The notes below the pieces were generated by a model. That model saw nothing but the letters and a program-made list of their open reading frames with translations, did not search any database and was not told the origin of the DNA. Below, piece after piece: positions 1 through 8,821 of a stretch of 64,000 nucleotides of DNA (the stretch's first letter is position 1; every line of letters starts with the position of its first letter). The translations under genes were made by a program, and so were the position numbers. Origin of the DNA: Parazoarcus communis (GTDB lineage: Bacteria > Pseudomonadota > Gammaproteobacteria > Burkholderiales > Rhodocyclaceae); NCBI RefSeq assembly GCF_003111645.1, contig NZ_CP022187.1, positions 3,844,001 to 3,908,000 on the forward strand, written 5' to 3'.

Positions 1-246
1 CGGAGAGGGGCGCGACTGCGCAAATATAATTCGAGCAAATATTGTACTGCACAAAACGCGCTGACCCAAATCGCGACCTTGCGCACTGGAGAACGCTTAC
101 GCCTGATTACCGTCAACATGATCGCATTGCGCTAGTCTTGAACAATACCGGCCCGACGACAGAATGGAGCGTTGAGCCGGACCTCTGTGGCGGGCGCTTC
201 TCCATGTATGAAGCATAGATCCATTGCATGCAGATGGAGCATGAAC

Positions 247-606
247 ATGATGAAACAGTGTGATGACATGAGTGTGAGAACGCGCGCAATGCACGCACTT
301 GCGTGCGCGGCGCTGGTGCTGGCCGCCGGCAGCGTGTTCGCGACGGCGGCTGCGGCCAGCACCAGTGAAGAGGTGGGGCATGCCGTCGGATCGACGCTGC
401 GCGAGGTGGGCCAGGATGCGCGCGAAGTCGGGCGCGAGATCGGTCATGGCGCTGCCGAGTTTGGACGCAGTGTGGGCTCCGTCGCGCGTGATGCAGCCAG
501 CACCGTGGGCAAGGGCGCGCGCTCCGTCGGCCACGCGGCGCGCGACGGGAGCAAGGCTTTGGTGCGTGGCATCAAGGGTGAGCCCGAGGCGGATCCGGGC
601 AAATAG
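247..606 (+). CDS. small exported amphipathic-helix protein, unknown function
   Basis: 119 residues; I recognise no family. The start at 247 is chosen because GGAG at 236-239 lies 7 bases upstream; ATGs at 241, 250 and 268 are alternatives. Residues about 9-38 form a Sec-type signal peptide (basic patch, Ala/Leu/Val core, Ala-rich cleavage region), so the mature protein should be periplasmic or outer-membrane associated. The mature part is one continuous helix-like stretch with a recurring VG-x-x-x-R/E pattern (EVG, AVG, SVG) and no cysteines or aromatic residues apart from one Phe, resembling LEA/apolipoprotein-like amphipathic repeats. It stands alone upstream of trpS. Confidence 0.6.
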   Translation: MMKQCDDMSVRTRAMHALACAALVLAAGSVFATAAAASTSEEVGHAVGSTLREVGQDAREVGREIGHGAAEFGRSVGSVARDAASTVGKGARSVGHAARDGSKALVRGIKGEPEADPGK

Positions 607-709
607 TCGCGTTCCCTGATCCTGCCCCGCTGCGATTGGCACGCATGCCGTCTCCCGTCCGGGCTGCCAAGGCGCTAAACTCCCCGCCTTTGACTTGCCG
701 GACTGCATC

Positions 710-1990
710 ATGGCCGTAAAACGGATCCTTACCGGAATCACCACTTCCGGAACGCCACATCTGGGCAACTACGCGGGCGCGATTCGGCCGGCGATCGAGG
801 CCAGCCGCCAGCCCGGCTCCGAAAGCTTCTATTTTCTGGCCGACTACCATTCGCTGATCAAGACCTCCGATCCCGAGCGCGTGCAGCGATCCACGCTCGA
901 GATCGCGGCCACCTGGCTTGCTGCGGGGCTCGATACCGACCGTGTGTGGTTCTACCGCCAGTCGGACATCCCGGAGATTCCCGAACTGACCTGGCTCCTG
1001 ACCTGCAATGCGGGCAAGGGCCTGCTCAACCGGGCGCATGCCTACAAGGCTGCGGTCGACAAGAACGTCGCCGACGGCGAGGACCCGGACGCAGGCGTCA
1101 ATATGGGCCTGTTCATGTATCCGGTGCTGATGGCTGCCGACATCCTGATGTTCAAGGCCCATTCGGTGCCGGTTGGCCGTGACCAGATCCAGCACATCGA
1201 GATGGCGCGCGACATTGCCGCCCGCTTCAACCACCAGTATGGCGAGCACTTCACGCTGCCCGAGGCCGCCATCGATGAGTCGGTGGCCACGCTGCCCGGA
1301 CTCGACGGGCGCAAGATGAGCAAGAGCTACGACAACACCATTCCGCTGTTCGCCTCGTCTGCGGTGATGAAGAAGGCAATCGCCTCCATCGTGACCGATT
1401 CGCGTGCGCCGGGCGAGCCGAAGGAAACCGAAGGCTCGGCACTGTTCCAGCTCTATCAGGCATTTTCCACGCCGGCCGAGGCCGCAGCCATGCGCGACGC
1501 ATTTGCAGCAGGCATTGCCTGGGGCGAAGCCAAGCAGGCGCTGTTCGAGCGCATCGAAGCGGCGGTGGCGCCGATGCGCGAGCGCTACGAAACCCTCATT
1601 GCCCAGCCGGCGCTGATCGAGGAGAAACTGCATGAGGGGGCGGCCAAGGCCCGCGCCATCGCCACGCCGTTTCTTGCCGAGATCCGCCATGCGGTCGGCT
1701 TGCGCCGGCTCGATGTCGTCAGCAGTGCGGCGGCGGCCGCGCGTCCGAAAGCCCAGGCGCTGCCCCAGTTCAAGCAGTACCGCGAGGCGGATGGAAAGTT
1801 CTACTTCAAGCTGATGAGTGCCGACGGTCGGCTGCTGCTGCAGAGCCAGGGTTTCGAGTCGCCCAGGGATGCGGGGCAGTGCATTGCCGGACTCAAGCAG
1901 GGCGGTGATGCGAGCGGAGTCGCAGCGCTCGGTGAGGGCGTTTCTGCCGAAGAACTCGAACAGGCACTGGCTGCTTTCGCAGCGGAGTGA
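710..1990 (+). CDS. trpS: tryptophanyl-tRNA synthetase, long form
   Basis: Charges tRNA-Trp with tryptophan in the cytoplasm. Class I signatures are present: a HIGH-like TPHLGNY near residue 16 and KMSKS near residues 202-206. At about 426 residues it is much longer than the roughly 330-residue E. coli type. The extra C-terminal part (about residues 350-400) contains a FYFKLMSADG...LLQSQGFES pattern like the YegP/DUF1508 fold, an arrangement I recall for several beta- and gammaproteobacterial TrpS proteins. ATG at 710 is preferred over an in-frame start at 695 because the synthetase fold begins right after it (AVKRILTGI). Confidence 0.95.
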   Translation: MAVKRILTGITTSGTPHLGNYAGAIRPAIEASRQPGSESFYFLADYHSLIKTSDPERVQRSTLEIAATWLAAGLDTDRVWFYRQSDIPEIPELTWLLTCNAGKGLLNRAHAYKAAVDKNVADGEDPDAGVNMGLFMYPVLMAADILMFKAHSVPVGRDQIQHIEMARDIAARFNHQYGEHFTLPEAAIDESVATLPGLDGRKMSKSYDNTIPLFASSAVMKKAIASIVTDSRAPGEPKETEGSALFQLYQAFSTPAEAAAMRDAFAAGIAWGEAKQALFERIEAAVAPMRERYETLIAQPALIEEKLHEGAAKARAIATPFLAEIRHAVGLRRLDVVSSAAAAARPKAQALPQFKQYREADGKFYFKLMSADGRLLLQSQGFESPRDAGQCIAGLKQGGDASGVAALGEGVSAEELEQALAAFAAE

Positions 1991-2160
1991 GTTGCCGCGC
2001 CTGCGCATCCCGAAGGCAGGGCTGCGCAGGACGGGGCTGACCTCACCCCGGTGCCACTGCAGGGGGGATAGGCTCGGGCGGGTTTGCAATCCGTCTGCGA
2101 GCGGCCTATCTTCCATGCCTCTTCCATAAAGGCCTCGGCGTGTCGGTATCTCCTCCAAAA

Positions 2161-2607
2161 ATGCGCTCGTTCCGCGATCGGCTGCGGCAGATCCTGCTCT
2201 TCGAGCTCGGAGGCCTGCTGCTGGTCACCCCCCCCTTTGCGTGGGCGAGCGGTGTGCCGCTGATCGACTCGGCCGGCTTGCTGGCCGTGCTCGCGCTCGT
2301 GGCCGCACTCTGGAATGGCGGATTCAACACCACGTACGACTGGATCGAAGGGCGCCTGACCGGGCGCACCGCGGACCGCCGGCCCTTCGCCCAGCGCTGC
2401 CTGCATGCGGTGCTGTTCGAGGGGGGGCTGTTGATGCTCACCCTGCCGGTGCTCATGCTGTGGACCGGGCTGGAATGGTGGCCGGCGCTGCTTGCCGATG
2501 TCGCGGTCGCGCTGGCTTACACCGTTTATGCCTTTGTCTTCAATCTTGGCTACGACCGCCTGTTTCCGATCAGCGGTGTGCGCCCGGCCGCCGCTCTGGA
2601 TAAATGA
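2161..2607 (+). CDS. PACE-family (AceI-like) multidrug efflux protein
   Basis: Inner-membrane protein of the proteobacterial antimicrobial compound efflux family, which exports biocides such as chlorhexidine or short-chain diamines by proton antiport. It has four predicted membrane helices arranged as two BTP repeats, with paired motifs WNGGFNTTYDW in the first half and HAVLFEG plus YAFVFNLGYDRLFP in the second. The length of about 148 residues is normal for the family. The start could also be GTG at 2140. It sits between trpS and murB with no clear functional link. Confidence 0.88.
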   Translation: MRSFRDRLRQILLFELGGLLLVTPPFAWASGVPLIDSAGLLAVLALVAALWNGGFNTTYDWIEGRLTGRTADRRPFAQRCLHAVLFEGGLLMLTLPVLMLWTGLEWWPALLADVAVALAYTVYAFVFNLGYDRLFPISGVRPAAALDK

Positions 2608-2632
2608 ACAATCGTGAAGCCTGAGCACTGAA

Positions 2633-3649
2633 ATGCCGAATCGCACACTCGGGGCCGATCTGTCGGCACTCAATACCTTCGGCCTGATCGCACGCGCTGC
2701 ATGTCTGGTGCGCGTGCGCTCGATCGAAGATGCACGCGAACTGCTGGCAGGTCCCGCTTGGTCGCAACAGCCCCGGCTGGTGCTTGGCGGTGGCAGCAAC
2801 CTGATCCTGCGTGGCGACTTTGCCGGCACGGTGATGCGAATGGAGATTGGCGGCCGTCGACTGGTGCGTGAGGACGATACGCACTGGATCGTCGAAGCCG
2901 GCGCTGGCGAGCCGTGGCACGACTTCGTGCGCTGGACGCTGGAGCAGGGCTGGCCGGGGCTGGAGAACCTGTCGCTGATTCCCGGCACGGTCGGCGCTGC
3001 ACCGATCCAGAACATCGGTGCCTATGGGCTGGAAATGGCCGACCGTTTCGAGTCGCTGGATGTGATCGACCTCGACGACGGCAGTGAACGCGTATTCGCC
3101 GCGGCGGACTGCCGCTTCGGTTATCGCGACAGCGTGTTCAAGCAGCAGCCGGGGCGCTGGCTGGTGACGCGGGTCCGTTTCCGCCTGGCGCGTGACTGGG
3201 CGCCGCTGACGCGTTATGCCGATGTCGAGCGCGAGCTCGCCGACAAGGGGATAGATACGCCCACTGCAATGGATATTTCCGATGCGGTGATCGCCATCCG
3301 TCGGCGCAAGCTGCCCGACCCGGTCGAGATCGGCAATGCCGGCAGCTTTTTCAAGAATCCGGTGGTCGAGGCCGACTGCTGCGCCCGCCTGCTCGCAGCC
3401 CATCCCACGCTGCCGCACTATCCGCAGGCCGACGGCCGTATCAAGCTCGCAGCTGGCTGGCTGATCGAACAGGCCGGGTGGAAGGGGCGCGACCTCGGTC
3501 CGGTCGGCTGTTACGAGCGCCAGGCGCTGGTGCTGGTCAATCGCGGCGGTGCCAGGGGGGACGATGTGGCAAGGATCGCCGTGGCCATCCAGGCCGATGT
3601 GCAGGCGCGTTTCGGCGTCATGCTGGAGCCAGAGCCGGTTTTCGTGTGA
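2633..3649 (+). CDS. murB: UDP-N-acetylenolpyruvoylglucosamine reductase
   Basis: FAD enzyme that reduces UDP-GlcNAc-enolpyruvate to UDP-MurNAc with NADPH, the second committed step of peptidoglycan synthesis. It has the type I (E. coli-like) layout in 338 residues: FAD-binding GGGSNLIL near residue 52, [16 protein letters not shown] in the FAD domain, and the substrate-domain motif NAGSFFKNP with the catalytic Ser. The C-terminal EPEPVF supplies the catalytic Glu. It follows the PACE gene by 25 bases and converges on the polysaccharide deacetylase gene. Confidence 0.96.
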   Translation: MPNRTLGADLSALNTFGLIARAACLVRVRSIEDARELLAGPAWSQQPRLVLGGGSNLILRGDFAGTVMRMEIGGRRLVREDDTHWIVEAGAGEPWHDFVRWTLEQGWPGLENLSLIPGTVGAAPIQNIGAYGLEMADRFESLDVIDLDDGSERVFAAADCRFGYRDSVFKQQPGRWLVTRVRFRLARDWAPLTRYADVERELADKGIDTPTAMDISDAVIAIRRRKLPDPVEIGNAGSFFKNPVVEADCCARLLAAHPTLPHYPQADGRIKLAAGWLIEQAGWKGRDLGPVGCYERQALVLVNRGGARGDDVARIAVAIQADVQARFGVMLEPEPVFV

Positions 3650-3679
3650 ACGATGGCGTCAGCCTGACCGGGCTGCGAC

Positions 3680-4438
3680 TTATGCGTTTGCGAATCCGGG
3701 GCGGCGGATTGACGGGGTGCGCGGTGCGTTCTTGACGTGCAGCCGCCACAGGAAGCCGAGCAGGTTGTCGCCGTGCGAGATCGCTTTGCGCGGCAGGGTC
3801 AGCGGGTCGTCGGTCGGTGTGGCAGGGGCGCGTGCGCAAGTGGTTGCCGTCAGGTAGCCCGCTGCCGCGACGGCATTGACCGCGCGCAGGTCATGGCTGC
3901 CGTAGGGGTAGCAGAAGTGCCTCACCGGCTCGCCGAGCAGGTCTTCCAGCTTCGCCTTCGAGCGCGTGACCTCTTCCATGATGCGTTGGTCCTCGCATTT
4001 TGCGAGTTTCTGATGCGTCGCGGAATGCGAGCCGAAATCGATGCCCGCCTTGCGCAGTTGCAGGATGCGGGCGGCGCTCATCAGCGGCGGGGTGTCGCGA
4101 CCATCGGCAGCAAACCACGACGAGGGCTGGCCGAGCAGGTCGGCGATCAGGTACACCATGGCCGGAAACCCGTAACGCTGCAGCACGGGAAAGGCGTATT
4201 CGTAGAAATTCTCGTAGCCGTCGTCGAAGGTCAGGGCCACCGCTCTGGGCGGGGTCGGTGTGTCGCCGCGCAGGCATGCGAGGACCTGGTCCATCGACAG
4301 CACTGTATAGCCGAAGCGCGAAAGCCAAGCCATCTGTGCGGCAAAGCGGCGGTGGTTGCAGTAGGTGGACTGATGCGCCTTCATCGGCGCAAAGTCGCCG
4401 ACCTGGTGGTACATGAGGATATTGATCTGCGGCTGCAT
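3680..4438 (-). CDS. polysaccharide deacetylase (NodB domain)
   Basis: 252 residues with a carbohydrate esterase family 4 NodB domain: motif 1 TFDDG at residues 70-74 and metal-binding SHSATH (His138, His142), so it should be catalytically competent. There is no clear signal peptide, which suggests cytoplasmic deacetylation of a lipid-linked or nucleotide sugar intermediate. It is the last gene of the minus-strand glycan run, one base after the preceding glycosyltransferase, so it is probably co-transcribed and acts on the same glycan. The exact substrate cannot be read from the sequence. Confidence 0.85.
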   Translation of the reverse strand: MQPQINILMYHQVGDFAPMKAHQSTYCNHRRFAAQMAWLSRFGYTVLSMDQVLACLRGDTPTPPRAVALTFDDGYENFYEYAFPVLQRYGFPAMVYLIADLLGQPSSWFAADGRDTPPLMSAARILQLRKAGIDFGSHSATHQKLAKCEDQRIMEEVTRSKAKLEDLLGEPVRHFCYPYGSHDLRAVNAVAAAGYLTATTCARAPATPTDDPLTLPRKAISHGDNLLGFLWRLHVKNAPRTPSIRRPGFANA

Positions 4439-4439
4439 G

Positions 4440-5510
4440 TCAGCGATTGTCCAGCAACTGGGCGTACAGCGAACGATACTGCGTGATGACTGCAGTTTCG
4501 GAAAAGTCGTCGCGAATGCGGGCTAGTCCCTTTGCCACCATCTGCCCGCGCAGCTCTGCGTCACGCATCACGGTTTCAATGCCGCGCGCAATCGCGTCGC
4601 TGTCGTCACAGGGTACGACCCAGGCGTCTTCGCCGTGGCGGGCAATCTCGCGCGCGCCGCGGAAGGCCGTGGCCACGAGCGGTCTGGCATAGGCCCAGGC
4701 TTCGAGGATGACGTTGCCCAGGGTCTCGGCGTCGCGAGACGGGAAGGCCACCATGTCAGCGAGATGAAACCACGGCGCAGGGTCGTGCTGCCAGCCAGCC
4801 CAGATGATGCGGTCTGCGATGCCGAGTTGGCGCGCTTGCTGCTCGAGCGACCCGCGCAGGTCGCCGTCGCCCAGCATCACGAGTCGCAGGCGCCGGCCTT
4901 CGATCTGCGCTGGCAGCTTCGCCATTGCCTCCAGCAGAAAACGCTGGCCCTTGACGTCGATCAGACGTCCGGCAGTGAGCATCAGCCAGTCGTCGCTGCG
5001 CAAGTCCAGGCGCCGGCGCAGCGCGTCGAGCTCGGTGACGGGCACCGAGCGTGCAGGGTCGGCGAAGTTTGTGATGTGGAATACCCTGTTCGCCGGCAGG
5101 CCGCCCTGAATCATCCAGTCGCACAGCCCGCGGGTGTTGCCGATCCAGGCGTGGGCGTGACGGAAAGGGTCGAGTTTGTAGTAGCCGCCCAGTCGCGAAA
5201 CATGAACCTTGCCTTGGCCTGGCTTGATATGGGTGAGACGGGTGGCACGGCCCATGTAGGTCTGCACGATGGGCGCGTCGCTGCGCGCGATGGCACGTGA
5301 AAGCTCAAGTTTTGACAGCGGATCCCAGACGGTTCGCAACGGTAACGTGGAGAAGGGAACGGTGTTCAGGTGGTGCTGCGCCAGTTCCGAATCTTTGCGC
5401 ACGATCGCGGCAACGTCTTCGCCCTGACGGCGCATGGCGGACAGGAAGCGGGCGAACCAGCGCTCGGCGCCGCCCATCTGCTTGCTGCCGATAATGTGGA
5501 GGGATTTCAT
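4440..5510 (-). CDS. GT4-type glycosyltransferase, left cassette copy
   Basis: GT-B glycosyltransferase of 356 residues. The N-terminus reads MKSLHIIGSKQMGGAERWF (a Gly-rich acceptor-domain loop), and the C-terminal donor domain has the E-x7-E motif in ETLGNVILEAW. ATG at 5510 was chosen because homology begins there; an in-frame start at 5594 would add 28 unrelated residues. It is a close paralog of the gene at 18107-19177 and occupies the same third place in a heptosyltransferase-GT4-GT4 cassette. It probably adds a core or outer-core sugar to LPS; donor and linkage are unknown. Confidence 0.85.
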   Translation of the reverse strand: MKSLHIIGSKQMGGAERWFARFLSAMRRQGEDVAAIVRKDSELAQHHLNTVPFSTLPLRTVWDPLSKLELSRAIARSDAPIVQTYMGRATRLTHIKPGQGKVHVSRLGGYYKLDPFRHAHAWIGNTRGLCDWMIQGGLPANRVFHITNFADPARSVPVTELDALRRRLDLRSDDWLMLTAGRLIDVKGQRFLLEAMAKLPAQIEGRRLRLVMLGDGDLRGSLEQQARQLGIADRIIWAGWQHDPAPWFHLADMVAFPSRDAETLGNVILEAWAYARPLVATAFRGAREIARHGEDAWVVPCDDSDAIARGIETVMRDAELRGQMVAKGLARIRDDFSETAVITQYRSLYAQLLDNR

Positions 5511-5565
5511 TACACGTCCGGGCTTGGGTGGGGCTGTATCGACATCAGCCCGTTGCCGCCATGGG

Positions 5566-6684
5566 TCAGCCTGGATGGTGGCGGGACCCGGCACCGTAGA
5601 GCTGCGGGCTGAGGACGGAACGATACACGCTCAGGTTGCCCTCGCACATCGCGTCCACCGAAAACTCCCGCAGCATCATGGCCTGCCCGGCTTCGCCCAT
5701 GCGCTGCCGCAGGGTGGCGTCGTCAAGCAGACGGTTCAGCGCGACGCCCAGTGCTTGAACATCTCCTGGCGCGATCAGCAGGCCGTTCTCGCCGTCGCGC
5801 ACGGCTTCGGGAATGCCGCCGGCGCGGCTGGCGACGATCGGCACCCGCGCGGCCGAGGCCTGAAGCAAAGAGACGCCGAGGCCTTCCATGTCGGCCGGGT
5901 GGGCGAGGACGTCGAGGCAGCCGAGGACGGCTGGCAGATCGTCGACGAAGCCCATCATGCGCACGTTCCGCGCCAGCCCCTGATCGGCGATCGCCTGCCG
6001 CAATTCGTTCTCCATCGGGCCGCGGCCGAAGATCAGCACCTGCAGATCGGGATGTCGGGGCAGAACGTCGTGCAGGGCCGAGAGCAGGTGGCGGTGACCC
6101 TTGCGCGGGATGAGCTGGGCAACAGTGCCGAGTACAGGTGTGTCGTGGGTGAGTCCGAGGCTGGCGCGAAAGGCGGCCTTGTCGTAGTCGCGCAGATAGG
6201 GGCGGACGTTGACTGCGCTGCGCACGCAACTGGTCTTGGCGTCGGGCAGTCCCTCTGCCAGCAGGACCTGGCGGATCCCTTCGGAGATGGTGACGACATG
6301 GTCGTACAGCGGGTAGCGCGCGGCGACCAGCCAGGGCGATTCGGGGTTGTCCACCCTACGCGAGAGTACGCAGGGCACGCCGCAGAGAAGGGCTGCGAGT
6401 CCGCCCCAGACGTCGGCCCCGCGTCGGCTGTGAATATGCACGAGGTCGGGCTTTTCGGCTGCGATCAGGCGACGGAGGCGCAGAACGAGGCCGATGTCCA
6501 CGTCGCCCTTCATCGGCATCTCGAACACCTTGCCGAAGGCCCGGGCCGGTGTTGCGATGCCGGCGCCGGTTGGGCAGGCCAGCAGGCTCTCGACGCCGCG
6601 GCGTGCGAGCCCCTCCATGAGATAGAGCACCTGGGTTGCGCCGCCGTAAAGGTGACGCCCGGCTTCGATATGCAGGATTTTCAT
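5566..6684 (-). CDS. GT4-type glycosyltransferase, left cassette copy
   Basis: 372-residue GT-B enzyme starting MKILHIEAGRHLYGG, with the donor-site signature EGLGVSLLQ (E-x7-Q) and the G-rich IFGRGPMEN loop in the C-terminal half. ATG at 6684 overlaps the stop of the upstream heptosyltransferase (ATGA), so translation is likely coupled; the longer frame from 6801 is an artefact. It is paralogous to the gene at 16992-18107 at the same place in the mirrored cassette. It is presumed to act in the cytoplasm on nascent LPS core. Confidence 0.87.
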   Translation of the reverse strand: MKILHIEAGRHLYGGATQVLYLMEGLARRGVESLLACPTGAGIATPARAFGKVFEMPMKGDVDIGLVLRLRRLIAAEKPDLVHIHSRRGADVWGGLAALLCGVPCVLSRRVDNPESPWLVAARYPLYDHVVTISEGIRQVLLAEGLPDAKTSCVRSAVNVRPYLRDYDKAAFRASLGLTHDTPVLGTVAQLIPRKGHRHLLSALHDVLPRHPDLQVLIFGRGPMENELRQAIADQGLARNVRMMGFVDDLPAVLGCLDVLAHPADMEGLGVSLLQASAARVPIVASRAGGIPEAVRDGENGLLIAPGDVQALGVALNRLLDDATLRQRMGEAGQAMMLREFSVDAMCEGNLSVYRSVLSPQLYGAGSRHHPG

Positions 6685-7736
6685 GCGGCGATCGCCTCGT
6701 GAAGGACGGAGCGGGCTTCGTGCATCACACGCTCGGGAGAGATCGCGCGCAGGCAGTCGAAGCGCGCGTTGCAGCTTGGGTTGCGCCGACACGGCGAGCA
6801 CGGCAGGCCGAGCCAGATCACCCGTGAATTGCTGCGACCGGCGTCGAGGTAGGGGCGGGTGGAGCCGAACAGGGCGACCGTGGGGGTGTTGAAAGCCGGA
6901 CCCATGTGGGTGAGGCCGGTGTCGACGCCGACCACCAGGCCCGCATGGGCGACGATTGCCGCCGCTTCCGGAAGGCGTGTCATGCCCGCCAGCGAAACAG
7001 CACCCGGCATGGCCGCGGCCATGCGTTGGGCGGCGTCGCGTTCGGCCGGGCCGCCGAGAATGACCGGAGTCAGGCCGAGCTCGTCACGGACCCGTGCGGC
7101 AAGCGCCAGCCAGGCATCCTCGAACCAGTGTTTCTGCGGGCGGGTAGTGAAGGGGGCGAAGACGGCGTAGCGGCCTGCATGCAGGCCATGCGTGGCGAGC
7201 AGGGTGCCAGCCTTGTCTTCGGTCTCCGTGGCGACGAACAGGCGCGGGAAGAAGTCGCGGGTGTCCAGCTTCAGGTGCTGCGCCAGATGCAGGTACTCCG
7301 AGCTCACCCGGCCTGGCGTCCCGCCAGCGGCCAGCACCTCGGTCATCAGCCATTGACTGCCTTCGCGCGAGGCCAGCCCGATACGCCGTCCGGCGCCCGA
7401 CATCCACGCCAGCAGCCCGCTCTTGAGCAGGCTCTGCAGGTCGATTGCGGTATCGAACTTGCGCGCCCTGAGTGCCTTGGTGAAGGCACGCACGCGGCGA
7501 AACAGTTCGCCGAAACGACGCTCACGCCACAGCTGCTTCCACTCGGCTTTCGGCCACAGGATCAGTTCGTCGATACAGGGGTCGGCAGCGAGCAGTCCGT
7601 CCAGGCCCGGTTCGACCAGCCAGGCGATGTGTGCGGCGGGATAGCGTCGGCGCAAGGCGGCAACAAAGGGCGAGGCGAACACGATGTCGCCGATGGCCGA
7701 GCTGCGAATGAGAAGAATGCGATCCATTGAGTCCAT
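6681..7736 (-). CDS. LPS heptosyltransferase I-like (GT9), left copy
   Basis: 351 residues of the GT9 ADP-heptose:LPS heptosyltransferase family, which adds L-glycero-D-manno-heptose to Kdo or heptose of the inner core. Typical features are the N-terminal ILLIRSSAIGDIVFASPF and the C-terminal GVDTGLTHMGPAF and FGSTRP nucleotide-sugar site. Start is ATG 7736 or 7727. A Cys-rich tail (CSPCRRNPSC) is shared with the paralog at 15949-16995. It is the first gene of a three-gene cassette, with ATGA overlap to the next. Whether this copy or the other is the true WaaC cannot be told. Confidence 0.88.
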   Translation of the reverse strand: MDSMDRILLIRSSAIGDIVFASPFVAALRRRYPAAHIAWLVEPGLDGLLAADPCIDELILWPKAEWKQLWRERRFGELFRRVRAFTKALRARKFDTAIDLQSLLKSGLLAWMSGAGRRIGLASREGSQWLMTEVLAAGGTPGRVSSEYLHLAQHLKLDTRDFFPRLFVATETEDKAGTLLATHGLHAGRYAVFAPFTTRPQKHWFEDAWLALAARVRDELGLTPVILGGPAERDAAQRMAAAMPGAVSLAGMTRLPEAAAIVAHAGLVVGVDTGLTHMGPAFNTPTVALFGSTRPYLDAGRSNSRVIWLGLPCSPCRRNPSCNARFDCLRAISPERVMHEARSVLHEAIAA

Positions 7737-7797
7737 GAACTCAATGTGCCCGCACGAATGTGAAGAAGGCGTTGAATTATCGTGGGCGGACTGTTGG

Positions 7798-8817
7798 TCA
7801 GTGCGCCTGGCTGGCGCGAGCGCTGTCGAGCCGGCTGTGGATCGCGTCGAACATGGCGTCGGCGCGGATCCGGGCTGATTCGAGGAAGGTCGTCAGTGCG
7901 ACCTCTTCCGTGGCGCTGAAGATGTGGGCGGACGGGTCGGACACGGCTTCCAGCGTGCTCAGCGAAACGACCCGGCTGTCGTGCCCGAACACATCTTCGA
8001 GCAGGCCGGAGATCTTGGGGGTGTTGGATGCAAGCGCGAGGAAGGGGGTGTGCGTGGCCAGCGCCAGGGTCACGGCATGGAAGCGCCCGGTGCACAGCAG
8101 TTGATGGGTGGCGAGCCAGGCGACGAAGCGCTTGCGGTTGCGCGTATTGCGCCCGGTCAGCACCGCGTGCAGCCACTTTGCACCGCGGCGCAGATATTCG
8201 CGCAGGGCATGCTCGGCGCGACTCGGGAAGGCCGCGTGGGTCAGCCTGCTGTAATCCCATCCCCTGGCCTTGCTGAGGCGTTTGAGGCGGGTGGCCAGGT
8301 CGGCCTTGACCGAATCGGTGCCGAGCATGCCCGTGCGCGGGCCGGTCGGCTTCGGGCATGGGGTGAGAAGCGTCAGGTCGGGGACGATTGCGGCCTCGAT
8401 GCCACTGCCCTCGAGTGCAGCGAGCGAGCGACTCTCGCGCAGATAGATGGCGTCGAAGTGACGCAGATTGTCGATGATTGCGGGCTCGAGTTCGAACAAT
8501 GAACTGTTGATGAGGAAGGACGGGATATTCGCCGTCGTGCGCGCGAAGGCAGCGATCTCGGTGAGATAGTGGGCGCGATCGCGGCGCGCGCTGTGATGGA
8601 TCGAGCCCTCGCCATTGACGATGACCGCATCCACCGTCCGCAGCGCGGCGGCGACCTCTTCCCGTCCGCGCCAGTCCTCGCCCATCGGCCAGAAGAACGT
8701 CGGCTCGATGCCACGCTCGCGCAGGTTTGAAATCAGTGTTTCCATGACGATCTCGCAGCCGTAATGCGAGGTGCGGCGGGTGTCATTGAAGATTGCCACG
8801 CGGTAGCTGCGGGTCAT
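7798..8817 (-). CDS. polysaccharide pyruvyltransferase family protein
   Basis: 339 residues related to the CsaB/WcaK-type pyruvyltransferase family, whose known members transfer pyruvate from PEP onto a sugar as a ketal. Visible features: N-terminal VAIFNDT, the VNGEGSIHH loop, and the C-terminal CTGRFHAVTLALATHTPFLAL, which matches the conserved R-x-H active-site region. It lies 4 bases after the GT29-like gene and 61 bases before the heptosyltransferase. Family membership is fairly secure; the transferred group could be another, since several members have unproven substrates. Confidence 0.75.
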   Translation of the reverse strand: MTRSYRVAIFNDTRRTSHYGCEIVMETLISNLRERGIEPTFFWPMGEDWRGREEVAAALRTVDAVIVNGEGSIHHSARRDRAHYLTEIAAFARTTANIPSFLINSSLFELEPAIIDNLRHFDAIYLRESRSLAALEGSGIEAAIVPDLTLLTPCPKPTGPRTGMLGTDSVKADLATRLKRLSKARGWDYSRLTHAAFPSRAEHALREYLRRGAKWLHAVLTGRNTRNRKRFVAWLATHQLLCTGRFHAVTLALATHTPFLALASNTPKISGLLEDVFGHDSRVVSLSTLEAVSDPSAHIFSATEEVALTTFLESARIRADAMFDAIHSRLDSARASQAH

Positions 8818-8821
8818 GGTT

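Noticed and set aside
1-246. TATAAT at 25-30 as a promoter
   Set aside because: No -35 partner within the window edge and no gene start at a suitable distance.
97-768. 223-residue minus-strand frame at the left end
   Set aside because: Covers the opposite strand of the small exported gene and the trpS start; low-complexity Arg/Ala/His protein without a family.
572-2158. 528-residue minus-strand frame opposite trpS
   Set aside because: Antisense shadow of trpS in GC-rich DNA; composition rich in Arg, Gly and His and no recognisable domain.
7737-7797. Promoter between the pyruvyltransferase and heptosyltransferase genes
   Set aside because: The 61-base gap shows no convincing -35/-10 pair, so read-through from the run is simpler.
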